DNA from: Tanypteryx hageni
Lineage: Eukaryota; Arthropoda; Insecta; Odonata; Petaluridae
Assembly (NCBI GenBank): GCA_028673005.1
Contig: CM054116.1
Location: 17,989,840 to 18,053,839, forward strand
Length of the DNA stretch: 64,000 bases
Direction: 5' to 3'
This document shows positions 1 through 11,060 of this stretch, piece after piece. A model generated the notes under the pieces. That model saw only the letters and a list, made by a program, of their open reading frames with translations. It was not told the DNA's origin and ran no database searches. A program made the translations under genes and the position numbers. Every line of letters begins with the position of its first letter. The stretch's first letter is position 1.

Positions 1-560
1 GAATCCCTCACTTCTGAATTGTTTGAAGCTGTGTAGTAACCCCTTAAATAATTCCGAAGAACGAACAATGTCTTGCATCTTGTTTTGTAGTTGGTTGTTG
101 ATATTGTTTATTTTGATTAAAATTTTTTCCCACATTATTAACATAAAAATGAAATTAAATGATGTAACATTCAATAATAATAATCTGGCTTTAGCTACAG
201 TCCCCAAAAGTAATGTTTTCAGATATTTGCATTAAAATAGTTAGCACATCACTAATTTGAGAACCAAGTGCCCTTATTGCACGTGCTTTAGAACACCATC
301 TTGTGTCACTGTGTTCTTTGAGGGTTGTATTTAATAAAAGTGTTAATTTTTCCCACCTTTTAGTAGAAAAAAAAAACAAAAAATTAAATATTTTCTTGAC
401 TACCCCGAAAAATGTTGTCATTTCAACATTATTGCTCGCTGCATGCACTCCAATTAGATTGAGTGAATGAGCAGCTCATGAAACATCTCTGGCAAGATTA
501 TTAACACATAATGTTTGGGCCTGTACGTCATTATACCGTATTTACCTGAAAGGAAGGCGA
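1..560 (-). pseudogene. hAT transposase remnant (ZMYM1-like), C-terminal half
   Basis: Read on the minus strand, the region gives the middle and later part of a ZMYM1/DUF4371-type hAT transposase. At 560-450 it gives CVNNLARDVS, a stop, then AAHSLNLIG, the conserved His-x-Leu-Asn-Leu block of the RNase H-like fold. At 448-191 it gives FFGVVKKIFNF, then STKRWEKL and HSDTRWCSKARAIRALG. The region below 190 continues in another frame with a W-x-x-I-L-x-x-I-N segment and ends in RSEGF, as in the family. At least one in-frame stop and one frameshift separate the blocks, so it cannot make a working transposase. The 3' end runs off the window. It pairs with the N-terminal piece at 1330-1799, with unrelated DNA between them. 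Family assignment is by motif recognition. Confidence 0.72.
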
Positions 561-1329
561 ACCCTTAAAATTAGGTTCACTTACAAAAAAACTTTTACAT
601 TTGTGTATAACAAGCTAACATTAAGAGGATGATTTTAAAAAAAGTAAATTTACTACTTACATCTCCCTCTCCTCTGTTTCCTTCCCTTATTCTTGCTGTC
701 CTGTTCATTCATCACAACTTATTCAAATTTGAACAAGTTGTCCATGGAATTTGATATGCAGCATTTCTTGAACCCTCTTGAGATACTATTGGGATCTATT
801 TTTTTACATGCTGCAATGATCCAACTACAGAGAAGTGGTGTACTGGTCTTCTTAATTTTTTGTTTGGGCTACCTTATTTAAAAGTTAGAAGTAATTACTT
901 GTCCTATTTCACTTTAAAACTCAGCATACATGTACTACTCAAGTGCTCTCGTAAATTTTCTACACTCTGAAACTCACGTCCACTTTTCGTCTGCCATTGG
1001 CATACCAAACGCAAAGCATCATGTTTAAATTGTAGTAAATACGTTTAAATTTTATCAGTCTTGTTTACATTGTATTAGTAGACACTTTAATTGGTGCCTA
1101 CATGACTTTGTGTTTCGTATTACGTACGGAACCAACCAGCTGTAGTAATTTTCGTTCAACTTGTCACCCGATTACCTACCCAGCTCTAAACACTTCCCTA
1201 CCGCCGATGTGGTTAGTTGGTTGGTCTGTTGTAGCAATTTTAAGAAATTTGACAAACTTTTAAAATATTATAGTAATTAATTAAATACGATGTATTACTT
1301 TATGCATTAATAAATATTTTAATGGACAT
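561..1329. other. No gene recognised; interrupts the hAT remnant
   Basis: This ~770-bp stretch separates the two halves of the minus-strand hAT remnant and matches neither. It holds only short, unconvincing reading frames. It may be an insertion or the scar of a rearrangement. I could not find matching terminal repeats or a target-site duplication at its edges. Confidence 0.4.
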
Positions 1330-1799
1330 ATACTTCACATCTGGGTGTTTCACGGTGGTTCATTTTAAAACTATCTTAAGGATGTAACACCACTTATTAA
1401 CGTCATCGAAAAACTGTTTCTGAATAGCATCGTCAATAAGACCTTTTACAGTTTTTAGTTTTTTTTCAGGAAATTTTCCAAATTATGTAGCAATTTGTGT
1501 GATTTACAGATAATTCGTGATTTGGAATTCTATGATTCTGCTTCCATTCAGAAAATCCACTTTCTTGTTTATTAAACAATGTAGAATATGAAGTTTTCAG
1601 AAATAAAAGGCATGGAAAGCAAAACAATCCATTTTGGTTTTCAGAATAAAACATCCATTTTCTATATTGTTTCTTGCCGTTAAACAATACCTTGTACATC
1701 CAATCTTTATTAAAACTGTGACCATCAATGGAAGATGGTATACTTGCATTTCTTTATGTTCAGGGCCATGCAATATAAGTCAACTCCTGAATTAATCAG
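1330..1799 (-). pseudogene. hAT transposase remnant (ZMYM1-like), N-terminal TTF-type zinc-finger part
   Basis: On the minus strand the region opens with the block that precedes the TTF-type zinc finger (a Phe-Pro-x-Ser segment near 1740). It then gives KKQYRKWMFYSENQNGLFCF followed by PCLLF at 1699-1600. The C-F-C-F-P-C-x-x-F signature is the cysteine pattern of TTF-type fingers in ZMYM1-like hAT transposases. Near 1440-1350 a family-like segment follows (KTVKGLIDDAIQKQFFDDV, then ILKIVLK and a stop). At least two frameshifts and stops are present. The partner segment with the catalytic fold is at 1-560. Confidence 0.65.
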
Positions 1800-1867
1800 A
1801 TGATAAGTTCCAAGATGACTGATGATTGAAATTAATTTGCTCCTTTTCTTCAAATTCTATTTCAGCA

Positions 1868-2451
1868 ATATTGACCCTCTTTTGAAATGGTCTTATCATA
1901 CTGACAATTTCTGTGAAAAGCTAAACTCAGCGTATTATATCCTATCTGTCCTGAAGCACTCACTCAGTTTTGAGGCATTAAAAAAAGTGTACTTTGCTTA
2001 TTTTTATTCACATATGGCCTATGGCATTGTCCTCTGGGGCTCCTCTACCCAATTAAATGAGGTTTTCAAGATTCAGAAAAAGGCCTGCTCAATGTGCAAT
2101 GCACCTTTCAGAGCACACTGCCGGCCCCTTTTTAAAAAGTTAGGACTCTTGACTGTTCCTTCTATTTATATTTATAATGCGGTGCTGTATGTGAGGCAAA
2201 ACATGTCTGACTACAAGAAAAATAGCAATTTCCATGATTATAACACAAGAAGAATTAATGATCTCCATGTTATGCAACAAAACTTGAAAATTTGCTCTCA
2301 AGGACCAAAAGCAAGATGTATTAAATTCTATAATGCTTTGCCAGTTGCAATCAAAGGAGCAAGCACATTTCAGTCATTTAAGAAGCATGTTCATGATCTC
2401 CTGATCACAAAATGTTTTTATAATATTAGTGATTTAATGTCTGTTATTTGA
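1868..2451 (+). pseudogene. Jockey-like non-LTR retrotransposon, C-terminal end of reverse transcriptase ORF
   Basis: An open frame (1822-2451) matches the tail of jockey-clade reverse transcriptases. It has the thumb-like block LNSAYYILSVLKHSLSFEAL, the conserved YFAYFYSHMAYGIVLWGSS, a QKKACSM segment, the K-x-L-G-L-L-T-V-P-S block, and a C-terminal F-Y-N-A-L-P region. Recognisable similarity begins only at NIDPLLKW (about 1868). The endonuclease and the catalytic YADD region are absent, which fits the 5' truncation usual for LINE insertions. The fragment itself has no internal stop, so it is not very old. Natural termination is at 2451, and the AT-rich DNA just after it is probably 3' UTR. 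No target-site duplication was identified. Confidence 0.82.
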
Positions 2452-3610
2452 GGTACTTTTGTAATTATTGTTTTCTTTTTAAGATATTTTGACGTGTCTT
2501 ACGCATTATTTTGTAATGTCTTTCTGGACAAATTAGCTTATTATTATGATTATTATGCCATGCATTTTATTTCCTCGATTTTTAACCAAGATATTTTTCC
2601 AAAATGCCTGGAATAATATAATAAGCTCGATATTTATCAGGTATTTTAAAAAGTCTTGGCCAGTTATCAGTAGTAGACCGAATTCATGTAAATATTCTAT
2701 GTAAATAGACATCAGATGGAGTTTGTTCTCATAGAAAAGGTGATGTAAGAGAAATAACTGAACTGCATATATTTTTCATTAAATGCATTCTGCTAGATTG
2801 TCTTGTAATCCATGACATGCTCAAATCACATTTTACCGTAACTGCATTTTTTTGGGTTCCTTTTACATTATGCAATCCTAAAAGAATATACTTTTATTAC
2901 TCTGTATAAAAGCAAAGAACACAATCTTGTGATGGAAATGTGTCGCTAAATAACTGTTGGAGTTGTTCATTTGTGCTTTCAGAAAGCTGTCAGTGATATT
3001 TTATCCACACAAAGGTGAGAAATGCTTCGATGTAACCAACTCGTATTGCGTCTAGTGACAGGTTTATTTATGGCATTGTGTGATGTCTGGGAGATTTATT
3101 TTGAGCATGAACTGTTTACGTTTATTTCCATAAAATTCACTCTTTTTCTAGGTGAAAAATGGCTGAGCATGATTTTGCTAAATTAGTGAAAATTACTAAT
3201 TATAAATTAAATAACTTGAGAATGGACAACGGCTCATAATTGAACCATTCTGTGAGATTTAGGAGCTAGACTCCAAAATAGGTTTTCAAGTTGTCTCCAT
3301 GTAAAATAATGGCAATGGATGCCAACTTTTCATGTTTACGTACGTTAAAAAAGTACTAAAAAGTAATTCTTAGAAGTCACTTCTTAAATATTTGCTTTTT
3401 GTGGTAATTGATTCATCAAACTCTGCTTCAGATAGATTATTCAATGAGTTGTCGTAAATAACAACATTGAAATCTCAGAAGTGCAGACATTACACAAATT
3501 CCAGCTTTTCCAGATTTTTAGCTCTAAAAATGGGTGCGGGCATTACACAAGTAAATATGTTACTTAATTTATCATTCATTTTATAATAAACCATAATTAT
3601 AATAGTTAAG
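2452..3610. other. No gene recognised
   Basis: AT-rich sequence with only short frames. The first ~100 bp probably belongs to the 3' UTR of the upstream jockey-like fragment. Nothing else is recognisable. Confidence 0.4.
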
Positions 3611-3706
3611 ATGCCACCTAAGAAGAAGTTGGGCTGGGAGGATAAAAAAAGAAAAGGTTCTAGCAGAGCAAAGCAACAACCTAAGATATGGAACAAGTGG
3701 CTTTAG
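3611..3706 (+). CDS. Short lysine-rich open frame, possible transposase N-terminus
   Basis: A 31-codon frame begins with a genuine ATG (MPPKKKLGWEDKKRKGSSRA) and stops at 3706. Its basic composition and the KKRKG cluster resemble the nuclear-localisation N-termini of ZMYM1-like hAT transposases or similar nuclear proteins. Nothing homologous follows downstream: the AT microsatellite begins 22 bp later. It could be an orphan exon, a decapitated transposase start, or chance. I cannot assign a function. Confidence 0.2.
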   Translation: MPPKKKLGWEDKKRKGSSRAKQQPKIWNKWL

Positions 3707-3726
3707 AAAGAAGACAGCATAGTTGC

Positions 3727-3728
<2 letters not shown>

Positions 3729-3783
<55 letters not shown>

Positions 3784-3806
3784 TGTATATGTATATATAT
3801 ATATAT
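3729..3806. repeat. (TA)n microsatellite
   Basis: About 26 uninterrupted TA dinucleotides are followed by a slightly interrupted stretch (GATGTATATGTATATA). Repetitive Tyr-Ile frames across it on both strands are translation artefacts of the dinucleotide repeat. Confidence 0.97.
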
Positions 3807-4260
3807 GCAATTAGTTGGTGCTTGCATTCTGCAAGCATTTCATCTGACCCTGATAAAAATTAATATTTCAGAGAGATATAGCATTATTAGAAATATTTTT
3901 TAATTCAAAATATTTTGTTTAAAAAATTGCGAATTTTTAGCGTCCCCATTTTTACACTGCAAGATTTTCGTTTTTTCTAGTAGGTTTTGCACAAAATCCT
4001 ACCTAAGAAAAAAATTTCGAATCTCCAGCTCACCTGGAAATGCCTAAACATTAGTAATCTCCTATATGTTATATCCTCCTCCTCCTCTGTAAGAAAAGTC
4101 GATATATAATGCCTAGTAGAAGGTGCTTGCATACTGCATGCATTTCATCTCACTTTGAAAAATCATTCATTTTTCAGACAGATATTTCATCATGAGAAAT
4201 ATTTCTTTAATTCTAAAGATTTCTCCTCTGGACAGGTTTTTGTTTTTTCATTACGAAACA
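3807..4260 (-). repeat. Stray inverted copy of the ~770-bp repeat family
   Basis: Read on the minus strand, this contains the landmarks of the tandem repeat at 8550-11060 in the same order. These are the inverted motif around GCTTGCATACTGCA, the GAGGAGGATATAACATAT block, the GCTGGAGATTCGAAAT block, GGTAGGATTTTGTGCAAAAC, and AAAAATTCGCAATT. Two partial copies of the CTTGCAT...GCATTTCATCT end are present (about 3816 and 4118). The family is therefore dispersed, not only tandem, and here lies opposite to the main array. Confidence 0.75.
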
Positions 4261-4364
4261 ATAATGAACTAAAAATATCGCTAATTTTTGCAATTTTAGG
4301 AATATAATATTTTTCCCAAATTTAATTAATAATGCCACACATTTCTGCCAAATTTTAAATTTAT

Positions 4365-4789
4365 AGTACAATTAGAAGAGAAGAAACATTTATCTAATTG
4401 TTTAAATTTAAATAATTTTTACCGCCAAAATAACAATTTTATGGATAAATTGAAATATTTTTTCTTTTACATTGGCTAACTTCTAAATAATTTAAAAACA
4501 AATTATAATATCAAAATTTTATTATCCCTATTTCGGTTTTTTACAAATGTTTACACCGCCGTCTCAAGACCTTTTATCTGATATGCAGTTTGTAGGCTGA
4601 ATTCATTTTTTAAGGCCTCTCGATGCTGTTACAATTCCTATTTAATATATAGGTAAAACAATTTAACTGTGTCTTATAAATATGAGTGGGCATTAATGGG
4701 TTAATTTGTTATATTTTTTGTAGAATTTGTCTTGTTTTTTACCACTTGTTGTGTGTTAAACCCTGGTTAGACCCAGTTGACCAAGGGGA
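4365..4789. repeat. 425-bp dispersed repeat, copy 1 (second copy at 24338-24762)
   Basis: This segment recurs almost base for base at 24338-24762; only a few substitutions are visible. Similarity starts at ACAATTAGAAGAG and ends at GGGGACCAAC. Here it runs on into a tRNA-related SINE on the minus strand, while the second copy is cut off exactly where the large array begins. One reading is a minus-strand retroposon whose 3' end lies at 4365 and whose 5' end is truncated in the second copy. Confidence 0.8.
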
Positions 4790-4963
4790 CCAACTGCTTA
4801 ACATCCCTTCCCAAGGACAGAGCGCTGACTTGTGCAGTCTCCTCAAAGCACACAAACATGGGCCTGGACAATCACAGGTTGAAAAATCTGACCTCCACAG
4901 GATTCGAACCTGTGACCACTTCATGGAAGACCAATGCTCTAACCACTCTACCACCGCCACCCC
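4780..4963 (-). mobile_element. tRNA-derived SINE (head with Pol III boxes)
   Basis: On the minus strand, 4963-4891 reads as a tRNA-like head. It has an A-box-like GTGGTAGAGTGG followed by TTAGAGC, an anticodon-loop-like segment, and a canonical B box, GGTTCGAATCC (complement at 4900-4910). The acceptor arms do not pair, so it is not a functional tRNA. Translating it gives the VVEWLEHW...VRIL frame that is a common spurious by-product of SINE heads. The body continues at least to 4780, where it joins the 425-bp repeat. Neither poly-A nor a target-site duplication could be placed. Confidence 0.75.
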
Positions 4964-5027
4964 AGATAAACCTGTGGGCAAAGAAATGATAATTAAGATT
5001 TATTGCAAAACATTACACAAATTTTAA

Positions 5028-6316
5028 ATGCCCAAAAATATTTTTACTTTATTGAACATTCAAATATGTGAATTTTAGATTTATTCTTTACTTTTTAGTC
5101 CATACAAAATGTGACTTCATTAAAATAAATTTTATTTTTCTGTTTTTAGGCCCAGATTAAAGACTTATGGAGCTTTCGCTGATAATGTCCTCAAAGATCT
5201 TCAAATATTCATCAATCTTGATCTCTATATCAGACTTTATTCACATACCTAATTATTTATTTAGTGTGTAAAATAATTATCTTTATTTCTGTTTATTGTC
5301 AACAATAGAAGTGTTTTCTTTCATTGTAATTTGTTGATTGGCACTTCCAAGGAAGCATAAATGTTTCTATTTATTTGAGAAAATCTATAGGAAATAATTG
5401 CTGCAATTGATTCTGAATATAGTTGTGGTTACATGACAATATTTGCCGTAAGTATTCATGCTTTTCTTATATCGTGTATCATTATGTGTTATTTTATTGA
5501 AATTTGTAATTGTGGCATCCGTTTGGCTGACTCAGTATAAATATGCTAATATGGTTTTGTATGTATGTGTACATTATAAATATTAAATTTGGTTAAAATT
5601 TATGTGGAAAATTCAACACAAATACTTGTAAAAAAGAAATTTATTTATTACTTGTATTGTGGAAGCCCTGGTTTTGATATCTATGCTAAACATGTTGATT
5701 TTGATTTTTTAATTTGCACACCACCACCAATTCCTTCCCAATTTATAATTACCTAATTTTGAAAATTTTCTAAATTGATTCAGTCGAAATATGTCATTTT
5801 GGTCATGTATTTATGTGAAAATTCTGTGACAAATTTGGTTGAAATCGGTTAAGCCAATTCTTCCCTGATATGTGTGCACAGATGGACGAAAATCACTAAA
5901 AATGCTGAATTCGTAACTCATTAACATTATGAATAAGTAAAAATATATGTTGAAATATCATGCCAATAAACATTGATTTATGACCTTGAATATTGAACTG
6001 TGGATGTAACATAAGGTTAAGAAATTGTAAAACTTCTATGAAGACTGACTTCTTTCAGAATATCACTATGATTGAAGAAGTCTTCCAAACAGAATCAGCA
6101 TTCCAGTGAATGATTCTGAACACAGATTAAGAATGATGCCATGGGAAACCAAGTGTGAGAGATAGAAAGCCCGGCCTTTTCTGAAGTATTCATTGTCTTG
6201 AGCACAATATGGAAATTTATTCGAAGTTTTTTTTATGTCCCAAAATTATGAGTAAACTAGATGAAAGTACCTGGCAATGCCCAGGCTATGCCAGACGTGC
6301 AAATAAAATTATGTCA
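5028..6316. other. No complete gene; possible exon and LINE-type 3' tail
   Basis: Two weak signals occur. At 5148-5250 a pyrimidine-rich acceptor (TTCTGTTTTTAG) precedes a short open segment (PRLKTYGAFADNVLKDLQIF) that ends in a stop, so it could be an orphan terminal exon. At about 5815-5880 the phrase GGTTGAAATCGGTTAAGCCA followed by GTGCACAGATGGACGAAAAT resembles the 3' tails of arthropod non-LTR retrotransposons. Neither is conclusive. Confidence 0.3.
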
Positions 6317-6630
6317 TATGGTAACACAATCATTTCCACATTTGCACATTTTTTCATGTTCATAAAAACAATTCTTTCCCCTCTACTGCATATGGAGAAA
6401 GTAAAAATCCTATCACATACAGACAGACCAACAGACATGATTGTGAAAACAGTCAAAACATGTTCAAAGGGCCTTAAAAGGTGTATTTACATTGAAACCT
6501 CGAAAGCGAACTCTTTCATGAAAACAATACATTCTCCATATGGAGAAAGTAAAAATTAATTCTGAGATATCTCTGATACCTATAAATTGGGCCAGGAGGG
6601 TCCATGGAGGTCCGGAGGGAACGAGAGCAT
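6317..6630. repeat. 314-bp direct repeat box, copy 1
   Basis: This matches 8236-8549 at a constant offset of 1919 bp, with only a few substitutions seen by eye (for example CTCTACTG versus CTATACTG). It contains the run ACAGACAGACCAACAGACAT and two internal copies of CATATGGAGAAAGTAAAAAT about 150 bp apart. The two boxes flank 1,605 bp of different DNA. Confidence 0.9.
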
Positions 6631-6836
6631 ATATGAGAACAATACGATTTTGAGTTCAACAATGCAATCAGATGGCAAGGTGACTTAAAAATGCTAAATT
6701 TTGTCAAAATATGATATTAAAACATTAAATTCAAGAGATTTTGATTTGAAGGTGATAAAGATGAAAAGAATAAGAAACTATTGTCATTTATCTTTAATGC
6801 AGTCCTAGTCCGGAGATCGAAGGTCAAATATGTGAA
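6631..6836. other. Unassigned spacer between direct repeat and array-related block
   Basis: About 200 bp of AT-rich DNA with no similarity to the array units that I can see and no recognisable coding potential. Confidence 0.3.
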
Positions 6837-8235
6837 TTTTAATAAGTAAAAGAAAATAAGCTTGCAGGTTGAAATATCCATTTTTCCATGTTACCTTATG
6901 GGGAATGGAAATCATTCTCAGGGATCGAACCAGGCCTATTTTGGAATTATGTTTTTCTAAATGACTTTTACTTTAAGAAAAACAGTTCCACTTTTCCGCC
7001 CACCGATGACAACTATGAAATCAGTTTTATATATTAGATTCAATTAAGGGCAGCAATATTGCCAAAGCACAACAGCATTCTTCCATTTGCTAATTAAATT
7101 CACCCTTTTGGCACACAACTCAACTTTAGTCATAGACACATTTTTAACCATTCGCCATATAAAGCGATTTTGCTCTGTGACTAAACATACCCAATGCTAG
7201 GCCATGGAATCAAGGATGGGGAAGTTTGTCACTTCATATACTAATCATTTTTTGATGGCTATGGCACAAAGTGGCTTCACATGGTGCACTAGAAAAAGGT
7301 AGAAGTTGTTGCAAGCCAATCCAGTGCAATTAACATTGGTTATTTTATAGCGGGAAAAATCCGTATAGTTATCTCATATTTCGCTCTTACTTATTCATTA
7401 CTCATTCACAAGGATGTAATTCAAATAAGTTAGATATTTATTTGACACATGAAAATCGTCTGCATAACGAATAAACTATCAAGTCACACATCGGAATATT
7501 TGCTACTTTAGCCCTCCTATATGAACTTTCCCGAAATTTTTTAATAATTGCCTTAATAGTACCAACTGTGTTACAGATTTCACTCAAGCCATTAAAATCA
7601 TGCACTTCATGGTTAAGACGATGGGAAGAACAATGAACAAACATTGCTTTCGGGTGTAAAGATATAATTTTTGCTTGCACACCCCCTAGCTTTCCAGCCA
7701 TTGCAAAATATCCATCATATCTCTGACCAACTAAAATTTACATTTGCAATTTAAATTAATTAATATCTCTCTGATAGTTCCTTCTGCACTGCGATCTGAT
7801 ATCGGAATAAACCCAAGAAAAAATTATTCGCGAATACGAGTTTGTCCAGTGATTCACTTGGGAAATGTAACCCCTATTGATGATAATTGTTCTATTCCCC
7901 CAATATCAGTCATTTCTTCAGTCAAAATGGAAACCCCTTCGAAAGCATTTCCTGCAGCAACTAAATCATCTCTCAAAATACACCCACAAATTTCTATTAT
8001 TTATTTCGAGTTCTCATAGATGTGTATTTAGCGTTTGCATTGCAAGTTATTAAATGTTTTTGTTTCATCACCTGCCTCAATCCGAAAGATTGAAGATTTC
8101 CTTAATTGTTAGTTTTACCTCGTAATGCAATATCAAAACAATACTTATTGAATACAGTATTGCTCTATTTTCCTCTTTTGCATCGGCAACTAATTTGTTT
8201 AGCAGCATTTGTTTCGAAGCACTTTTCTCTTTCAT
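6837..8235. repeat. Array-related block outside the array (hAT-containing)
   Basis: This corresponds to 33262-34705 of the array unit (also 43896-45339 and the inverted copy). It retains sequence lost from the forward units, including the codons for GGVQAKI in the hAT frame. It is therefore an independent, less deleted representative of the same family. Its right edge is abrupt: array-like sequence stops where the second 314-bp box starts at 8236. Confidence 0.85.
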
Positions 8236-8236
8236 T
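7380..8236 (-). pseudogene. hAT transposase fragment (ZMYM1-like), DUF4371/RNase H part
   Basis: On the minus strand the fragment starts with TIMKEKSASKQMLLNKLVAD and EENRAILYSIS, matching the region just after the TTF finger. It ends with YDGYFAMAGKLGGVQAKI, then HPKAMFVHCSSHRLNHEVHD. That last block holds the conserved Tyr-Asp-Gly and the His-Cys-x-x-His-x-Leu-Asn signature of the RNase H-like fold. A DDLVAAGNAFEGVSILTEEM-like segment lies between them in a different frame. Several frameshifts and stops interrupt the frame. The N-terminal finger and the C-terminal dimerisation domain are absent. Confidence 0.75.
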
Positions 8237-8549
8237 ATGGTAACACAATCATTTCCACATTTGCACATTTTTTCATGTTCATAAAAACAATTCTTTCCCC
8301 TATACTGCATATGGAGAAAGTAAAAATCCTATCACATACAGACAGACCAACAGACATGATTGTGAAAACAGTCAAAACATGTTCAAAGGGCCTTAAAAGG
8401 TGTATTTACATTGAAACCTCGAAAGCGAATTCTTTCATGAAAACAATACATTCTCCATATGGAGAAAGTAAAAATTAATTCTGAGATATCTCTGATACCT
8501 ATAAATTGGGCCAGGAGGGTCCATGGAGGTCCGGAGGGAATGAGAGCAT
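8236..8549. repeat. 314-bp direct repeat box, copy 2
   Basis: Near-identical partner of 6317-6630. It abuts the hAT block on its left and leads straight into the ~770-bp tandem array on its right. Unlike typical LTRs, the boxes do not start with TG and end with CA. Confidence 0.9.
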
Positions 8550-11060
8550 TTATAGCTAAGAATTGTTTAAAACTATTATTTTTACATTTGGGGAAAACGA
8601 AAATCGGTGCGGAGGTGAAATCTTTAGAATTAAAAGAACATTTGTAATGATGAAATGTCTGTCTGAAAAATGAATGTTTCTTGCAGTATGCAAGCATTTT
8701 ATATCACCTTGAAGAACTACTAGTAATTATATATCGACGACTTTTACAGAGGAGGATATAACATATATATAACAGGAGGATACTAATGTTTAAGCACTTC
8801 CAGATGTGCTGGAGATTCGAAATTCTTTTCTTTGGTAGGATTTTGTGCAAAACCGACTAGAAAAAACGAAAATCTTGAAAAAGTTCAACAATATGGCCGC
8901 TAAAAATTCGCAATTGTTTAAACAAATTTTCAAGGTTTATATATTTCCGAATGTGCCACGGAGTTAAAATTTTTTTTATAGGTAGAATTCTTAAAAAAAC
9001 GAAATAGGGATTATATAAATTTTGATATTTATATTTGTTTGGCAGTTAAAAATTCTTAAAATTTAAACAAATAGATAGCTGTTTAGGTACTATGGGATGA
9101 GCTAGGAAGCTGAAATTTTCAAATTATTTACAGCATAGTAAATTTGCACAAATAAACATTTCAATTTTACCATATATGTATTGCCGCGGCCGTTAAAAAT
9201 TATTTAAATTTAAACAATTACAAAAATATTATTTTCTTTCTAGAAGTGCTGCAACTTTAAAATTTGGCTAAAATGTGTAGCATTAGAACCTTATAATGAA
9301 GAAAGTGTAAAATTTTTAAAATTGCGACATTTGGGGATTGTTTAAACTATTATTTTTACATGTGGGATAAACAAAAATCGCTGCGAGGTTGAAATCTTTA
9401 GAATTGAAAGAATATTTGTAATGATAAAATGTCTGTCTGAAAAATGAATGTTTTTTCAAGGTGAGATGAAATGCTTGCAGTATGCAAGCACCAACTACTA
9501 GTATGTTATATCCTCCTCTGTAAGAGTCGTCGATATATAATGATAGGAGGATACTAATGTTTAGGCACTTCCAGATGTGCTGGAGATTCGAAATTTTTTT
9601 CTTAGGTAGGTGTTTGTGCAAAACCCACTAGAAAAACGAAAATCATGAAAAAGTGCAACAATGCGGCCGCTAAAAATTCGCAATTGTGTAAACAAATTTT
9701 CAGGGTTTGGGCATTTCCGAATGTGCTACGGAGCTGAATTTTTTTTTTAAAGTAGAATTCTTAAAAAAACGAAATAGGCATTAAACAAATTTTGATATTT
9801 TAATTTGTTTGGCAGTTAAAAATTCTTAAAATTTAAACAAATAGGTAACTGTTTAGGTACTACGGGATGAGCTAGGAAGCTGAAATTTTTCAATTATTTG
9901 CATAGTAGTAAATTTGCACAAATAAACATTTCAATTTTACCACATATGCTATGCAGCGGCCGTTGAAAATTATTTAAATTTAAACAATTAGAAAATATTA
10001 TTTGACTTCTAGAAGTGCTACAACTTTAAAATTTTGCTAAATTGTGTAGCATTAGTACCCCATAATGGAGAAAGTGTAAAAATTTTAAATTGCAACATTT
10101 GGGGATTGTTTAAAACTATTATTTTTACATTTGGGGAAAACGAAAATCGGTGCGGAGGTGAAATCTTTAGAATTAAAAGAACATTTGTAATGATGAAATG
10201 TCTGTCTGAAAAATGAATGTTTTTTCAAGGTGATATGAAATGCTTGCAGTATGCAAGCACCAACTACTAGTATGTTATATCCTCCTCCTCTGTAGGTGTC
10301 GTCGATATATAATGATATATAACAGGACTATACTAATGTTTAAGCACCTTCAGATGTGCTGGAGATTCGAAATTTTTTTCTTAGGTAGGATTTTGTGCAA
10401 AACCGACTAGAAAAAACGAAAATCTTGAAAAAGTGCAACAATGCGGCCGCTAAAAATTCGCAATTGTTTAAACAAATTTTCATGGTTTATGTATTTTCGC
10501 ATGTGCTACGGAGTTGAAATTTTTTTTGTAAGTAGAATTCTTAATAAAACGAAATAGGGGTTATACAAATTTTGATATTTTAATTTGTTTGGCAGTTAAA
10601 AATTCTTAAAGTTTAAACAATTGGATAACTGTTTAGGTACTACGGGATGAGCTAGGAAGCTGAAATTTTTAAATTATTTACAGTATAGTAAATTTGCACA
10701 AATAAACATTTCAATTTTACCATTTATTTATTGCGGCGGCCGTTAAAAATTAATTAAATTTAAACAATTAGAAAAATATTATTTTATTTCTAGAAGTGCT
10801 ACAACTTTAAAATTTGGCTAAAATGTGTAGCATTAGAACCTTATAATGAAGAAAGTGTAAATTTTTAAAATTGCGACATTTGGAGATTGTTTTAAGCTAT
10901 TATTCTTACATGTGGGAAAAACGGAAATCGCTGCAGAAATGAAATCTTGAAATCTTTAGAATTAAAAGACCATTTGTAATGTTGAAATTTCTGTCTGAAA
11001 AATGAGTGTTCTTTTAATGTGAGATGAAATGCTTGCAGTATGCAAGCACCAACTACTAGT
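8550..11060. repeat. Tandem array, about 3.2 copies of a ~770-bp repeat
   Basis: The marker TTGTTTAAAACTATTATTTT recurs near 8562, 9337, 10106 and 10887, giving a period of about 770-780 bp. Each unit contains the 17-nt hairpin GCTTGCAGTATGCAAGC, the block GAGGATATAACATATA (variants), GGTAGGATTTTGTGCAAAAC, GCGGCCGCTAAAAATTCGC, and a TACGGGATGAGCTAGGAAGC block. The last copy is cut at about 11060, close to the adjoining TIR element. No coding frame is conserved. Alternatives are a satellite, or a tandemly amplified non-autonomous transposon. Confidence 0.88.

Noticed and set aside
3581..3903. Proteins with long Tyr-Ile repeats on both strands
   Set aside because: They are translations of the TA microsatellite.
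4891..4963. tRNA gene on the minus strand (length about 73 nt, canonical B box)
   Set aside because: Acceptor ends do not pair, the anticodon stem is poor, and the sequence continues into a SINE body.
7744..8019. 91-codon plus-strand frame (MQFKLINISL...)
   Set aside because: It lies antisense to the recognisable hAT transposase blocks and is a shadow frame.
6317..8549. LTR retrotransposon with 314-bp LTRs
   Set aside because: Boxes lack TG...CA ends, there is no primer-binding site, polypurine tract or pol frame, and the interior is a hAT fragment.
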